Shown: positions 1 to 9,474 of the stretch, piece by piece
Layout of the letters: each line of letters begins with the position of its first letter
How positions within the stretch are numbered: position 1 is the first letter of the stretch
NCBI GenBank assembly: GCA_900404475.1
Contig: OUQQ01000218.1
Span: 1-29,292 of the forward strand
DNA length: 29,292 nt
Source of the DNA: Spongospora subterranea
Taxonomy: Eukaryota > Endomyxa > Phytomyxea > Plasmodiophorida > Plasmodiophoridae
Reading direction: 5' to 3'
Notes under the pieces: generated by a model
Told to the model about the DNA's origin: nothing
Seen by the model: only the letters and a program-made list of their open reading frames with translations
The model's database searches: none
Translations under genes and position numbers: made by a program

Positions 1-290
1 ACTGACGATGACATGGAAACCGTTTTGAAAGGAAAACCTGAACTTTTCATGTTAGGAACTGATCCAGAAACGATTTTAAGCAACCAACTCTTTGAAGCTC
101 CGAAATCGGTATGAAGAGATTTGGCGCGTTAAACTGGGAAATGATCTCACTGCCAAAGTGACTCCGTTGGAGCTACACTTTACCCATGCTGATAAGCCAG
201 TACGGTGCAACAATCGTCGGTATCCTCCTGCTGATAGAGACTTTATGCATGAACATACGGAGAGGACAGGGGAGGCGCGTCAATTATATA
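1..290 (+). mobile_element. Ty3/gypsy pol remnant, upstream of RT core
   Basis: The translation from about position 86 contains VTPLELHFTHADKPV followed by RRYPPADRDFMHEH. This resembles the segment just before the reverse transcriptase core of Ty3/gypsy elements, where a 'KPVR...RRYPP..REF' block is typical. The first 90 bases read in another frame (FMLGTDPETILSN region), so a frameshift separates the two parts. After about position 250 the similarity is lost, and no RT catalytic motif is present in the window. It is a broken fragment that may continue to the left of the window. Family assignment comes from the motif only. Confidence 0.6.
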
Positions 291-672
291 ACAGGGCTCC
301 GCCTGATTATAGACGACCATGTTCGACAAGTGGACAGACGCAGTCCAATACGCCAGCGAAAAAATCGAATCGGTACAGCTTTAGAGAATCGATTCACATC
401 GCCGTTGTCCAAATGGATGAAGTTATTGACACTGGATTTTACGATTTGAATCGGTACAGTCTGTAATTTACAGTCTCCATCATAAACAGCTATAAACAGC
501 TCCGCCACCCACCACTGGTGTATATACGCGCGCGTACCGTATTCGGCGCACGAGCACAGAATCTGTATGGCGCGGGGGGTTGCTGTACAGTGTTGTACAG
601 TACGGCACTGAGCTGACTGACGAGGGTCACTGCATTAACATCCCCATTCCGCTCATTAGTCAATATTCGAAA
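291..672. other. intergenic, no gene recognised
   Basis: The stretch lies between the retroelement remnant and the uS15m gene. It holds short overlapping open frames without recognisable domains. It also has a GC-alternating patch (cgcgcgcg near 530) and a tandem 'ataaacagct' pair near 482-500. It probably contains the uS15m promoter. I see no RNA gene. Confidence 0.4.
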
Positions 673-1303
673 ATGCTGTCTCGGTCGTTATTGGCTAGAC
701 CGCTAACCAGAGCCCTGTCCAATGTCGCCGGAATTCACCGCGCCGGACAGGCTATCGACTCTTATCCCGGCCAGTTACGACAGTCCATCACGGTCACCGG
801 ATCGTACTGTGTCCGCTCAAAACCCAACATTAATGACAGAATGGTGTTTTAGAGTGATGAATTGGTGAAAGGAGTAGCGGATGAAAACGATATCGCCCGT
901 TTGAAACGCGTGTTCAGCTTCGAAAATGCGTCTCAACCAGAGATCAACGCGATGGTGAAATCCCGAATGATCCAACGGTTCCAGCTAAAGCCTGGCGATT
1001 CTGGCTGTACTGAAGTTCAAGGTATGGCTCAGCGTTATTGCAGAAAACGGTAACTTATCAGTCGAAATGATAGTAGCCATTTTGACGGCGAAGATTCATT
1101 ATCTTGCGCACCACATGGAAGTCAACCGAAAAGACTTCAGCTCCAGACGTGGGCTTGAAGCGTGCGTACACAAAAGGCGAGCCCTATTGACCTATCTCAA
1201 GCGAACCAAGTTTGCTAGATATATGGATCTAATCAAGAACCTCGATATGCGCGACACCATTCGGGTTTGGCCCACAGAACGTGCAAATGACCGCAGAAAA
1301 TAA
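673..1303 (+). CDS. MRPS15: mitochondrial ribosomal protein uS15m
   Basis: Three exons (673-792, 853-1021, 1074-1303) give 172 residues. The first donor could instead be about 18 nt further downstream. The N-terminus (MLSRSLLARPLTRALSN) is rich in Arg, Ser and Leu and lacks acids, as expected for a mitochondrial targeting peptide. The core matches ribosomal protein S15: a GCTEVQ-VAILTAKIHYL block, then a DFSSRRGLEACVHKRRALL block and YLKRTKFARYMDLIKNLDMR. The intron between GCTEVQ and VAILTAK restores the highly conserved S15 sequence, which fixes that junction. The protein should bind 16S-like rRNA in the small mitoribosomal subunit. The start is the ATG that opens the targeting peptide; an in-frame upstream extension lacks an ATG. 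Confidence 0.88.
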
Positions 1304-1367
1304 TGTAAAAGTCATTAGAATTTTCCAATCTTATTTTAGATATTGATAGCTGCTGATTTATTATCCT

Positions 1368-3396
1368 TCATATGGTCAGCCTGTTCGAATAGTTATCGCG
1401 CCTCTTCAAAAGATCGTCCAAGATTTGCTCTGGGGCGATGTATCCTTCGACGTCGCGGCTATATATTTTTTCCCGAAGAGCTTCGATTCCTTTCTTTCTT
1501 TCGTCTTTCAGCGATTTCTCCAGCTTCTGTAAAGCGACCCGTAGTTGAAGTTCTTCGTATTGGCGCCGTTTCCGATCAGTAATGATGCCTGGATCAAAGA
1601 AAACCTCAAAACTTAACACGCTTTTATTACACGATTGTGAAACCAAAAGAACAAGAGGAATTGTGACCCAGTTGAAAAGATACCTGCCGACAGCATCTCG
1701 TATTTGTCTCTGAAAAACTGCTCCATGGATATCTTCTTATTCTCCCAGCGTTGCTCTAGTTCCTTTCTTCTGCTTTTGAATGCTGCATATTGATCGCGTA
1801 CGTAGTCCCTCTCAATTTTCATGGCTTGCCGAAATAATTTTGCCGCTATGAGAACATAAGTCATGTCCACACATTCCGATGTCGGTCAATGTTGATATCC
1901 CTTGCCTTGATATTGCCGGTTTTCATTTCTCAGCTTCTTGATCAGCGAGCTATTTTTGACAACCTCCATCTGTAGTTTGTATTTCCATGCCTGATCATAT
2001 CGCACCTCTCGCGTGTATACTCGCAGCATATGTTGTCGCCATAGCTCAACTTCTATTTCCCGCTTAGCGTTATCTCTGTCCATATCTTTCAAAAGCATTT
2101 CTTCGCATTCGTGTATGTTAGCGATTACTGAATACTGCCTCTTTTGGTCAACCCATACCGTGATAGATTTGGCAGTTGTCTTTCACCACTTTCCCTTTGG
2201 GCATTTGTTGGTTTGTTTCTGGGCTTGACCTTCCTGAATGCGCCTGCACGACCTCATGTTGAACAGGGTTTTCTCGAATCTGAATGTAGTTAGGATGCAT
2301 GCAGCTCAACCTCAATTTGAACCAGCTGACTGACTTTAGCAAGCAAGGAAGCGATCAGAGATAGTGAGGTCAGGTCGCCATCGACCACATTTTCAGCAGT
2401 TACTAGGGCGGCGCGATCGGCATCATTTCGCTTGGAATGTATGGCCTAGCAGGCAGAACGCCACAAAAGAATAAACGACCAGAAGATAATTGACCATAGA
2501 AGCTTACATTTAACGATATTTCTGCATTATGAATGTAATCCTCACGTAGAACTGGCCTTCTAATAATCTTTGGCAGTCGTCGATGCAATCCATCCTTCAG
2601 CATAATAAGTTAATTTATCGGATGTTCTCCGGTTCAACCTAGAGACCCTACCTCAGTTGCCAGGACTAATAATGTACTGGCGTTCTCGCGAAGATCCTGT
2701 TTCATGATCAGTTCTGACCCTGAACCTGATATCTGAACAATTTTCACCTGGAATGAGCTAATTGTGGGAAGATCACATGACTTCAGCAAATCATTCCATT
2801 TTGCTAACGTGTTCTGACTTGATTCTGAAAGACTGTTGGAAGGTTTAGTGCCAAAATTGTAATCAGAAAAGTCAATTCGCTGGTTAGTGTTTGGTTTAGG
2901 CGATGGTCCGCGTTCTTTATCAGAACTTCGAAGGCGTTTTCGTTGAAGAAACTCTATAATCTCAATGCATTGAAGCAAAACAGCGGCGTCCCCTTCATAA
3001 ATAAGATGTGCAGTGATCTCTATACCGCTGTCTAAATTCTACTGGAATAAGGATGGCACAATGAGAACCCTACCGGGCAATGATATTTTGAGATCTTTGT
3101 GAACATAATCAAGAAAAGTTTGTGCATTGCTGATGTGGTCTTCTGGTGTCAAAGGCGTCCTGTAAGTACCAACTTTATTAGTTCGAAAGCGCCCCGCAAA
3201 CTCCAGCACAATCCAACCGTTGGACGTCCGGAATAATCTGTTTGGTTAAGAGCTGATATGTCGCAATTAAGAACGCTGGTCCATGTGATTGGAACTCATC
3301 GTAATCACGAAACACAGTGCTATCACCAATGCTGGCTAGGATTCGGTTGACGCGAGATAACACATGGCCTTCAAATGCCAGATCGTTTGATGGCAT
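1368..3396 (-). CDS. CEP95: CEP95-like centrosomal/basal-body protein with two CH-like domains
   Basis: Ten exons (3396-3210, 3172-3074, 3031-2748, 2696-2652, 2594-2508, 2430-2311, 2279-2159, 2100-1906, 1845-1684, 1588-1368) sum to 506 residues in one frame. A calponin-homology-like fold like the N-terminus of CEP95 appears twice. Copy one (about 8-125) has the EDHISNAQ block and ends in a 'YEGD...IIEFL' helix. Copy two (about 170-275) has SSFQDLRENASTLL, EDYIHNAE and AENVVDGDLTSLSLI. The rest (about 315-500) is charged coiled coil (for example RRQYEELQLRVALQKLEKSL). CEP95 proteins localise to centrosomes or basal bodies, so a flagellar base role is inferred. Intron 8 begins GC rather than GT. 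The assignment rests on remembered motif similarity. Confidence 0.62.
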
Positions 3397-3577
3397 GACG
3401 ATTTTGAACTGATCTCAGAAGACGAGAATGGCTAGGCAATCTTTGAACCATTTGGAACAGTTACAGAGCCATGAGCGATTTATCGCCATTGTCACAAACC
3501 CACGGCTAGGACACCAAGAATGGCCCTTTCCTCTGGAGCGGTCAAATTGTGAATGACCGTTGATATACTAATTAGCT

Positions 3578-5103
3578 TTACGCCGACGGTTTATTAGCAG
3601 CTTCCGCCTTTCTCCTTTGAGCTTCTTGCATCTCCTGCATTAGGGATTTCTTTTGCTGTGCATTGATAGGGGTTCCTGTGGATGACGGCATGGTCGGATC
3701 GACCAGGTCTTTAACAGCAGCTGTAAATCCCTGGGCTGTTTCCCTTCGCCTCGGCGGTTCGGGTTTGGCCAGATGTCCTGTAATTACCTTTGCCATGATC
3801 CCACTTGTTGCGTCAGACGTTGATGGTCTTAATAAAGCTGGCGTCACAATAGGCGCAAGCGATTGGACTGGCATGGAATTGTTATCGCGAATGGAAACAG
3901 GTGCTGATGGAGATTTTTCCCTTTCAGGTCTAGCCATTGAATGGGGCTCCTTACAATCAGCTTTGCTTTGATTGCTGATGGATGATTCGATAATCGTGCT
4001 GTCTTCTTCCTCAATTTGCGATTTGGGTTCGACGGGGGCAAATCTGCACGCACGTGATTGGCGGTGAATTTTCAATTCATCGGCACAATGATGACTGTAA
4101 TACCTGAGTTGCCACTCCTTCTGAGCAGCTTTCAACGAATTAGGATCATAAACCTTGGACCTATGCAAAATGGCGTTCTCTACCACCTTGGAAACCACTT
4201 GAAATGCTCGGACCTCTGCCATAGGATCCGTTGAAGTCTTGTCAGTAGCGATGAAATTCGGTGAGAATACAATGGCTAAATTGTGTTCCGTCATTTTTGA
4301 TTCATCACTGGAAGCAGCATATTTAGCGAATACATCCAGAGTCCATAGAAAAAGGGACTTGTATGGCTCTTTAATGCGTTCAATCAACGCATCAGTGCTG
4401 TCCGCACTTGAATACTGACTCAATTCATTAACGGGAATGTCTTGAAGTAGTTTGACAGGCATATCCCTGTACCACACCTGTTATCGGATTCATCACATTT
4501 AGCCCCATGACCGTCATGAACATCATCATAAAAATATGACCTTGAGATTATTGGCCACTGAGTTGATGTCCTGACATTCTCGGAACGTGCCATCGTTGAG
4601 TTGGCGTTTCACCATTTTTGAATCATTCTCGTCCGGCGCTAGGCGGAATACTCCAACGGATGAAGTGGCGCCATGTGCATCTAAATAGTGATCGATATGG
4701 ACCAGTACTGACGGTATGCCAGCTGGATACCATCGAGCTACATGAGGGTAAGACGGAATTTGAAGCGTACAATGTCTGGATCACCTATGTCTTCAGATTG
4801 CAGCAGATTCATCCCGTGTAAAGGAACTCCAAACTGCATTATTCCAGGTTCGCAGGTGGAGTCCCGGTCAAAAGAGTCGTTTATCGCATCAACATTGGAA
4901 GATATTGATTTCTGCAATATCGAAAATGATAAATGCTCAGAGTGTGTACTACTAAAAATCTGTACCTGTAGTCGACGGGAGTTAGTGCTAGGGTTAGAGG
5001 AAGTCACCAAATCCCGAGGGAATCCTGATATTATGGTGTCAAGCTGGGCTACGAGATCCGACATCTCGTGAATATTGAAAAAAAGATCATCAAGGCGGCG
5101 CAT
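3578..5103 (-). CDS. RhoGAP-domain protein
   Basis: Three exons (5103-4785, 4737-4541, 4477-3578) give 471 residues. A Rho GTPase-activating domain spans about 91-275. It opens with FGVPL and carries the arginine finger in SSVGVFR (Arg138). It continues with SVANNLKVWYRDMP (conserved Lys and Arg) and ends with MTEHNLAIVFSPN. All catalytic landmarks are present, so it should stimulate GTP hydrolysis on a Rho/Rac/Cdc42-type protein. The N-terminal 90 residues show no domain. The C-terminal 190 are Ser/Pro-rich and probably disordered, ending in a basic helix (QEMQEAQRRKAEAANKPSA). The frame stays open upstream of the ATG at 5103 back to about 5218 without an ATG, so a 5' exon may be missing. 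CEP95-like follows downstream on the same strand. Confidence 0.85.
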
Positions 5104-5303
5104 CACTGAAAACTGATATATGGATGAAGGAGGGATTAAATCATTTTTGCGATTATGAACTAGGCGGTCTCGTAGATTATATATGAGGTTGGCCTGAACG
5201 ACATTTGTGAATTCGGTGAAAAATCAGCGAAGTTCTCACACTTACTATAGATGACAATCGACGTGATGTCCGCCTATCGACTGACAGTTCCCTGACAGTT
5301 TGA

Positions 5304-7800
5304 TCAATATTTAAATGGCGCAGCTTGCTGTCGGTATTCGATAATATTGCTGACGATATCTCGGCAATGCTGCATTGAAGCGAATTTTAAGTGGAAAGCT
5401 GTGAAATAGTGACGACGCCCAAACCATGAAGAAGGGATTGGATTACTATCAATATCAATCCGAATTATACGAGATGATCGCGAAATGAGCTGGGCTAACG
5501 CCAAGAATCCTTTTTCTGACAGCCGATTAGCCGAAAGATCTAGAGCGATCAAAGATGGATGCACAGCAGCGGCCTCCAATATGCTGATGGCGGCATCACC
5601 CTGAGATATGAAAGCTTATCAGTTACCATTTTTGAGACTATTGTGTTCAAGATTACAATGGCGTGTTGATCATCAGCTGAAATGGACAAACTCTGTAAAT
5701 TGGGTAAGGACTGCATTAGTTTGGCAACAGCATCTCCTATTTGCCGGCATTTCTTGCTGTGATACAACAGACGGGGGAGCTCCACGTTGCCATCTAACGC
5801 TAAATGCCGCAATGACACAATCTACAGAAACCATGTTATCTATGCGATGTTTGTATTCAAGACAACCAACCTGTTCAAGCGTCTCACAGAGACTCTGAAA
5901 TGCATCGCACCCACTAACATGATTATATTGCATGCCCAATACAGATATGTTCTTATATTGGCCGTGACGTCGAATCCCATCGCCAACAATCTGTAGATAA
6001 TCATTAAAAACAAAATATTCAAGACATGACCAATTAATTTGCTGTACCTTGGCGAAACTGGACCCAAGATTGCAATAGGACAAACTTAAAACGAATTGGA
6101 CATTATTACTGTTGTTGGCGATGCCGTCAAATATGCTGGCCAGAAGGAAGTCTGAGACCTTGGCGTAATCAATGATAATGTGGGATAGGGTTGACGATTG
6201 TCCTATGACAGATCGTAGCAATAACGCCGACTCCTTGGTAAACTTCAGACCTAAATCGGAATTTTTAGATACGATTACAATTCTGCATTGACATTCTAAC
6301 CTGATAGATTCAACATCTCCAGCGTTGAGGACGACACAGATTGATTATCAACCAGAGCTGATAGAACAAGATCAGTATCAGCATTGGTCATCGACAATGA
6401 CAATCGCTTGATCGCTGACGAACGTCGTATGAATTCCGACAAATAAGTGACAAATGGCCGAGATAGATCATTTTTAGATAGATCCAGATGGTTCAGCGCT
6501 GAAAAACACCGTTTAGGCAGGGTTTAACGAATTGGCGGTTTACGCCTACTTGATATTAGGTGGGGCGATGTGATCATTTTATTCGATCCTCTACTAGATA
6601 ATGAACAATTCGACAGAGTTAAAGCTGACAGAGGGAGCTTTTGTAGTTGAATTGAATCAATTAACAGCTCCATCCCTAATGTGCAATATTAAGCATATTC
6701 TCATGGGTATATGTTTAAAGAGTTACCATCATCACCAATAAACTGGTTTCGAAGTATAAGCTCTTGTAGCGCGGTCGATGACGTAGACTTTATGGCATTT
6801 CCAATAGATTTGAAAGCCGATTTACTCCAATTATTGCCTTTGCAAACGAAGCGAAAAATGCGATTACCGGAAGAGAAAACAATCTGAAAAGAATAAATCC
6901 ACAAGAGGACACCAAAGAACTTAGTTGATTTACGGATAAGATGCACTCTAGAGCTTCATCGGGTAACAGAAGATTATCAGGCAATGAAACGCTGGAAAAT
7001 ATGTTCTGATTGACCAATGACTCGCATATTGCATGGATATCTAAACCATAATCAGAATAAATATATTACGATAGCAATGGATTTGAAACCTGTCGTTGAC
7101 GCTTTGATAGTATTGCTGGCTCCAGGAGATACGAAATACCGAGCAATGTTAAATTCCGTACTGGGTTGTGAGTTCAGCAGGTCGATGAAGGGATATATTG
7201 GAATCAAACTCTGTATTGACCAATTATTGCCCAATATTTCAACCATTTCTTGAGTCTTACCGATTTATCACATATCGCAAGGTAAAGCGCCGACACTGAT
7301 TCAACATCAGAATAGGGCGCTGGTGTGGGTCGAACAGGAAGCACAATGCCAGTCTTAGATGGTAGACGGGATTGGTGGAATACTCGAATAGAGGAAAATA
7401 TATGCTCTCTTAACTGGCTTACGATATCGGGCGAGGCACATTGAACCGACCAAACCTCGACTTGTTTAACCGTTCTGAACCTAGTTCAACTGTATGAATA
7501 TTATCGCAACATGTAAGCCAGTGGATTATTGACGAACCCAATGCAGATATTACAAGGGTCCTTCATTGTTTCCACAGAATCTACGTCGACCATGGAAAAA
7601 TATTTTTTGACAGCTGCTCGAGACAGGGTTTTTTTCTTCTTGATGATGGCCAATCTCAGTGTCGTTACTAATAAGTAGACTTGTTTAGCCGTCTTCATAG
7701 ATATTGATATAGAGCATGGCTCCAAGAATAATTGGGTCTGTCTCGTGACTTGTAAATCTGCCACATACTTGGCCGCCAATTTGGCCTCATCGGTGCCCAT
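5304..7800 (-). CDS. CARMIL-like PH + leucine-rich-repeat protein
   Basis: Eleven exons (7800-7511, 7480-7261, 7210-7090, 7040-6913, 6883-6727, 6675-6550, 6498-6301, 6250-6048, 5990-5871, 5821-5627, 5600-5304) sum to 684 residues. Residues about 25-140 resemble the CARMIL N-terminal PH-like domain, including a TVKQVEVWSVQCASPDIVSQ strand and helix. Residues about 185-665 are RNase-inhibitor-type LRRs, for example ALQELILRNQFIGDDG, LNHLDLSKNDLSRPF and LIALDLSANRLSEKGFLALA. CARMIL proteins bind membrane and regulate capping protein and actin assembly. This one stops after the LRRs and lacks the helical dimerisation domain, capping-protein-binding motif and proline-rich tail. Several introns are only 26-30 nt. 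Capping-protein regulation is therefore not assured. Confidence 0.72.
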
Positions 7801-7848
7801 TGACTGACCACAATAGATACCAACGATAATCAGAATCTATCGTATTGC

Positions 7849-8081
7849 TTAGACAACAGCGATGGCTAATCGCGTGCCCACAACAATATTATTCACGATG
7901 ATATCTCCTATCATTGTCATATTATGAACACAGAGAACCATATTCTCGGCTCGGTGCAGACGATTCAATTTACTCCAGGAAATAATTCTAGATAATGTGC
8001 GACCAAAAACGAAGTGCTGGGTTCCCTCGATCTAGATAAATCCAGTCCCGAAATTCTGTGAACACGCATCATGGATCGCAT
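7849..8081 (-). CDS. possible small hypothetical protein
   Basis: Two segments (8081-7974 and 7944-7849) join in phase over a 29-nt GT-AG intron to give 67 residues. The product starts MRSMMRVHRISGLDL and has a hydrophobic C-terminus (GDIIVNNIVVGTRLAIAVV). I recognise no family. The basic N-terminus and hydrophobic tail would fit a small organellar or membrane protein, but that is a guess. Support is only the continuous frame and plausible splice sites; it may be spurious. Confidence 0.28.
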
Positions 8082-8355
8082 GATATTTAGTGATATGAAT
8101 CCCACGAGACAAGGAACCCACATGACGCAGATGTACGGTTACACTGCGGCTCCGATCTGCTCAAGCCCGGCCCTTTTTAAGTAACATATGGCGAATCATA
8201 GACACAATCGGAATAATAAAGGTTCCGCCTTTTCTCGCCACTGTCGCACAATCGGGGAAGTTTTTTTTTAGCGTGAGCTGTATGAGAGGCGTTGAGGAAT
8301 GCTTCTTTGCTTGACTTGACAGGGTATCAAAATAGCGCCATATAGCGCCATCAGT

Positions 8356-8914
8356 TCAACAGACTTTTTTCAAGAGGTTTCCGCGAATAAGCATATCTAC
8401 AATTGTATTTCGCCAACGAGAACACCGTGTCACGAAAGTTGAGCAATCAAGCAAAAATTCCCCAATTGAACCGCATTCTCCTTTTGAGACGTAGAATCCA
8501 AGTCCCGGCTCATATAAATTAAACCAGAAGCTTTTTTTGCAATACATTTGATGTCGGAACTGCTGTCAAATCTTCGTGATTGATATTCACTGTTGATTTG
8601 CATTAACGCCAAATTCTATTATTTGAACTAGTACCGATAAGTTGACACGTTCTGGTTCAAGCTGGCCCACTGTACCATTTTCCATGGAAAATCATTTCAG
8701 ATTCGAAAACATCCAGGTAACCGCAAACACAATCTACAGAACGGATATGAAACGCATTTGAAGTTTTTGACTAGTTGATCCTCTATTTCCATCAAACTCG
8801 GTTTCTCTGATTTCTCGATGGATTCAAACTCTAGGAACGAGTAAATGACCGTTCACTAATATCGGAAGTTTGAATGAGGGCTGAATTTGGTTGGGCGTCA
8901 GCACTCAGCAGCAT
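8356..8914 (-). CDS. unresolved multi-exon gene, divergent from POLR3K
   Basis: Several overlapping frames look coding but I cannot settle one splice model. Candidate pieces read from high to low coordinates are MLLSADAQPNSALIQTSDI (from ATG 8914), PSFKLPILVNGHLLVPR, FESIEKSEKPSLMEIEDQL, VDCVCGYLDVFESEMIFHGK, and two alternative C-termini. One alternative contains SSSDIKCIAKKASGLIYMSR; the other contains YEPGLGFYVSKGECGSIGEF and ends near 8356. The CxC and the alternating hydrophobic strands could suit a small OB-fold or zinc protein, but I do not recognise a family. Only about 125 bases separate its presumed start from POLR3K, so a shared bidirectional promoter is likely. Confidence 0.4.
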
Positions 8915-9039
8915 ATTAATCTTTCCGGACTTCTTTAATTTCCGCCCGGTTTTCTGATCAGCGCAGCTGGAATATCCGAGCTGAACAACGCGGGCCGTTA
9001 ATCTCTAGTTTCTGCAAAGCCTACTCGCAAAGTTTCCCG

Positions 9040-9413
9040 ATGAGGTTTTGCCCGGGTTGTGCGAACATGTTGTTAATTGAGCATTCTGACAACGGATTGA
9101 GGTTCTTTTGTGATACATGCCCATATGTATACGGAATCAGATCACCGATCGTCAATACGATACATTTAGAGCGGAAAAAGATTGACGACCTTCTGGGTGG
9201 GATGTCAAGTTGGGACAACGTCGCTCAAACGGATGGTATAAAACACATTATCTCAAAATTGATCGCGTATTGACCCATATTCCAGCTCTCTGTCCGAAAT
9301 GTTCATGCAAGAAAGCGTACTTCTTTCAGTTGCAAACAAGAAGCGCGGACGAACCGATGACGAACTTTTATAAATGTACAAATTTTGATTGCCAAGCAAG
9401 ATGGAAGGATTAA
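9040..9413 (+). CDS. POLR3K: RNA polymerase III subunit RPC10 (POLR3K / C11)
   Basis: Two exons (9040-9235, 9286-9413) encode 107 residues, close to the 108 of human POLR3K. The N-terminal zinc ribbon is MRFCPGCANMLLIEHSD with CDTCPYVYGIRSP. The C-terminal TFIIS-like zinc ribbon has CPKCSCKKAYFF and the near-invariant QTRSADEPMTNFYKC, then CTNFDCQARW. The Asp-Glu pair in ADEP is the acidic hairpin used for RNA 3' cleavage by Pol III. The 50-nt intron falls before CPKC and restores ALCPKC in frame. The gene should act in Pol III termination, proofreading and reinitiation in the nucleus. Confidence 0.96.
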
Positions 9414-9474
9414 AATAAATTGGGGTTTTTCGAAGTTGAGAATTTACGTTTTTTAATGATTAATATATATTTTG

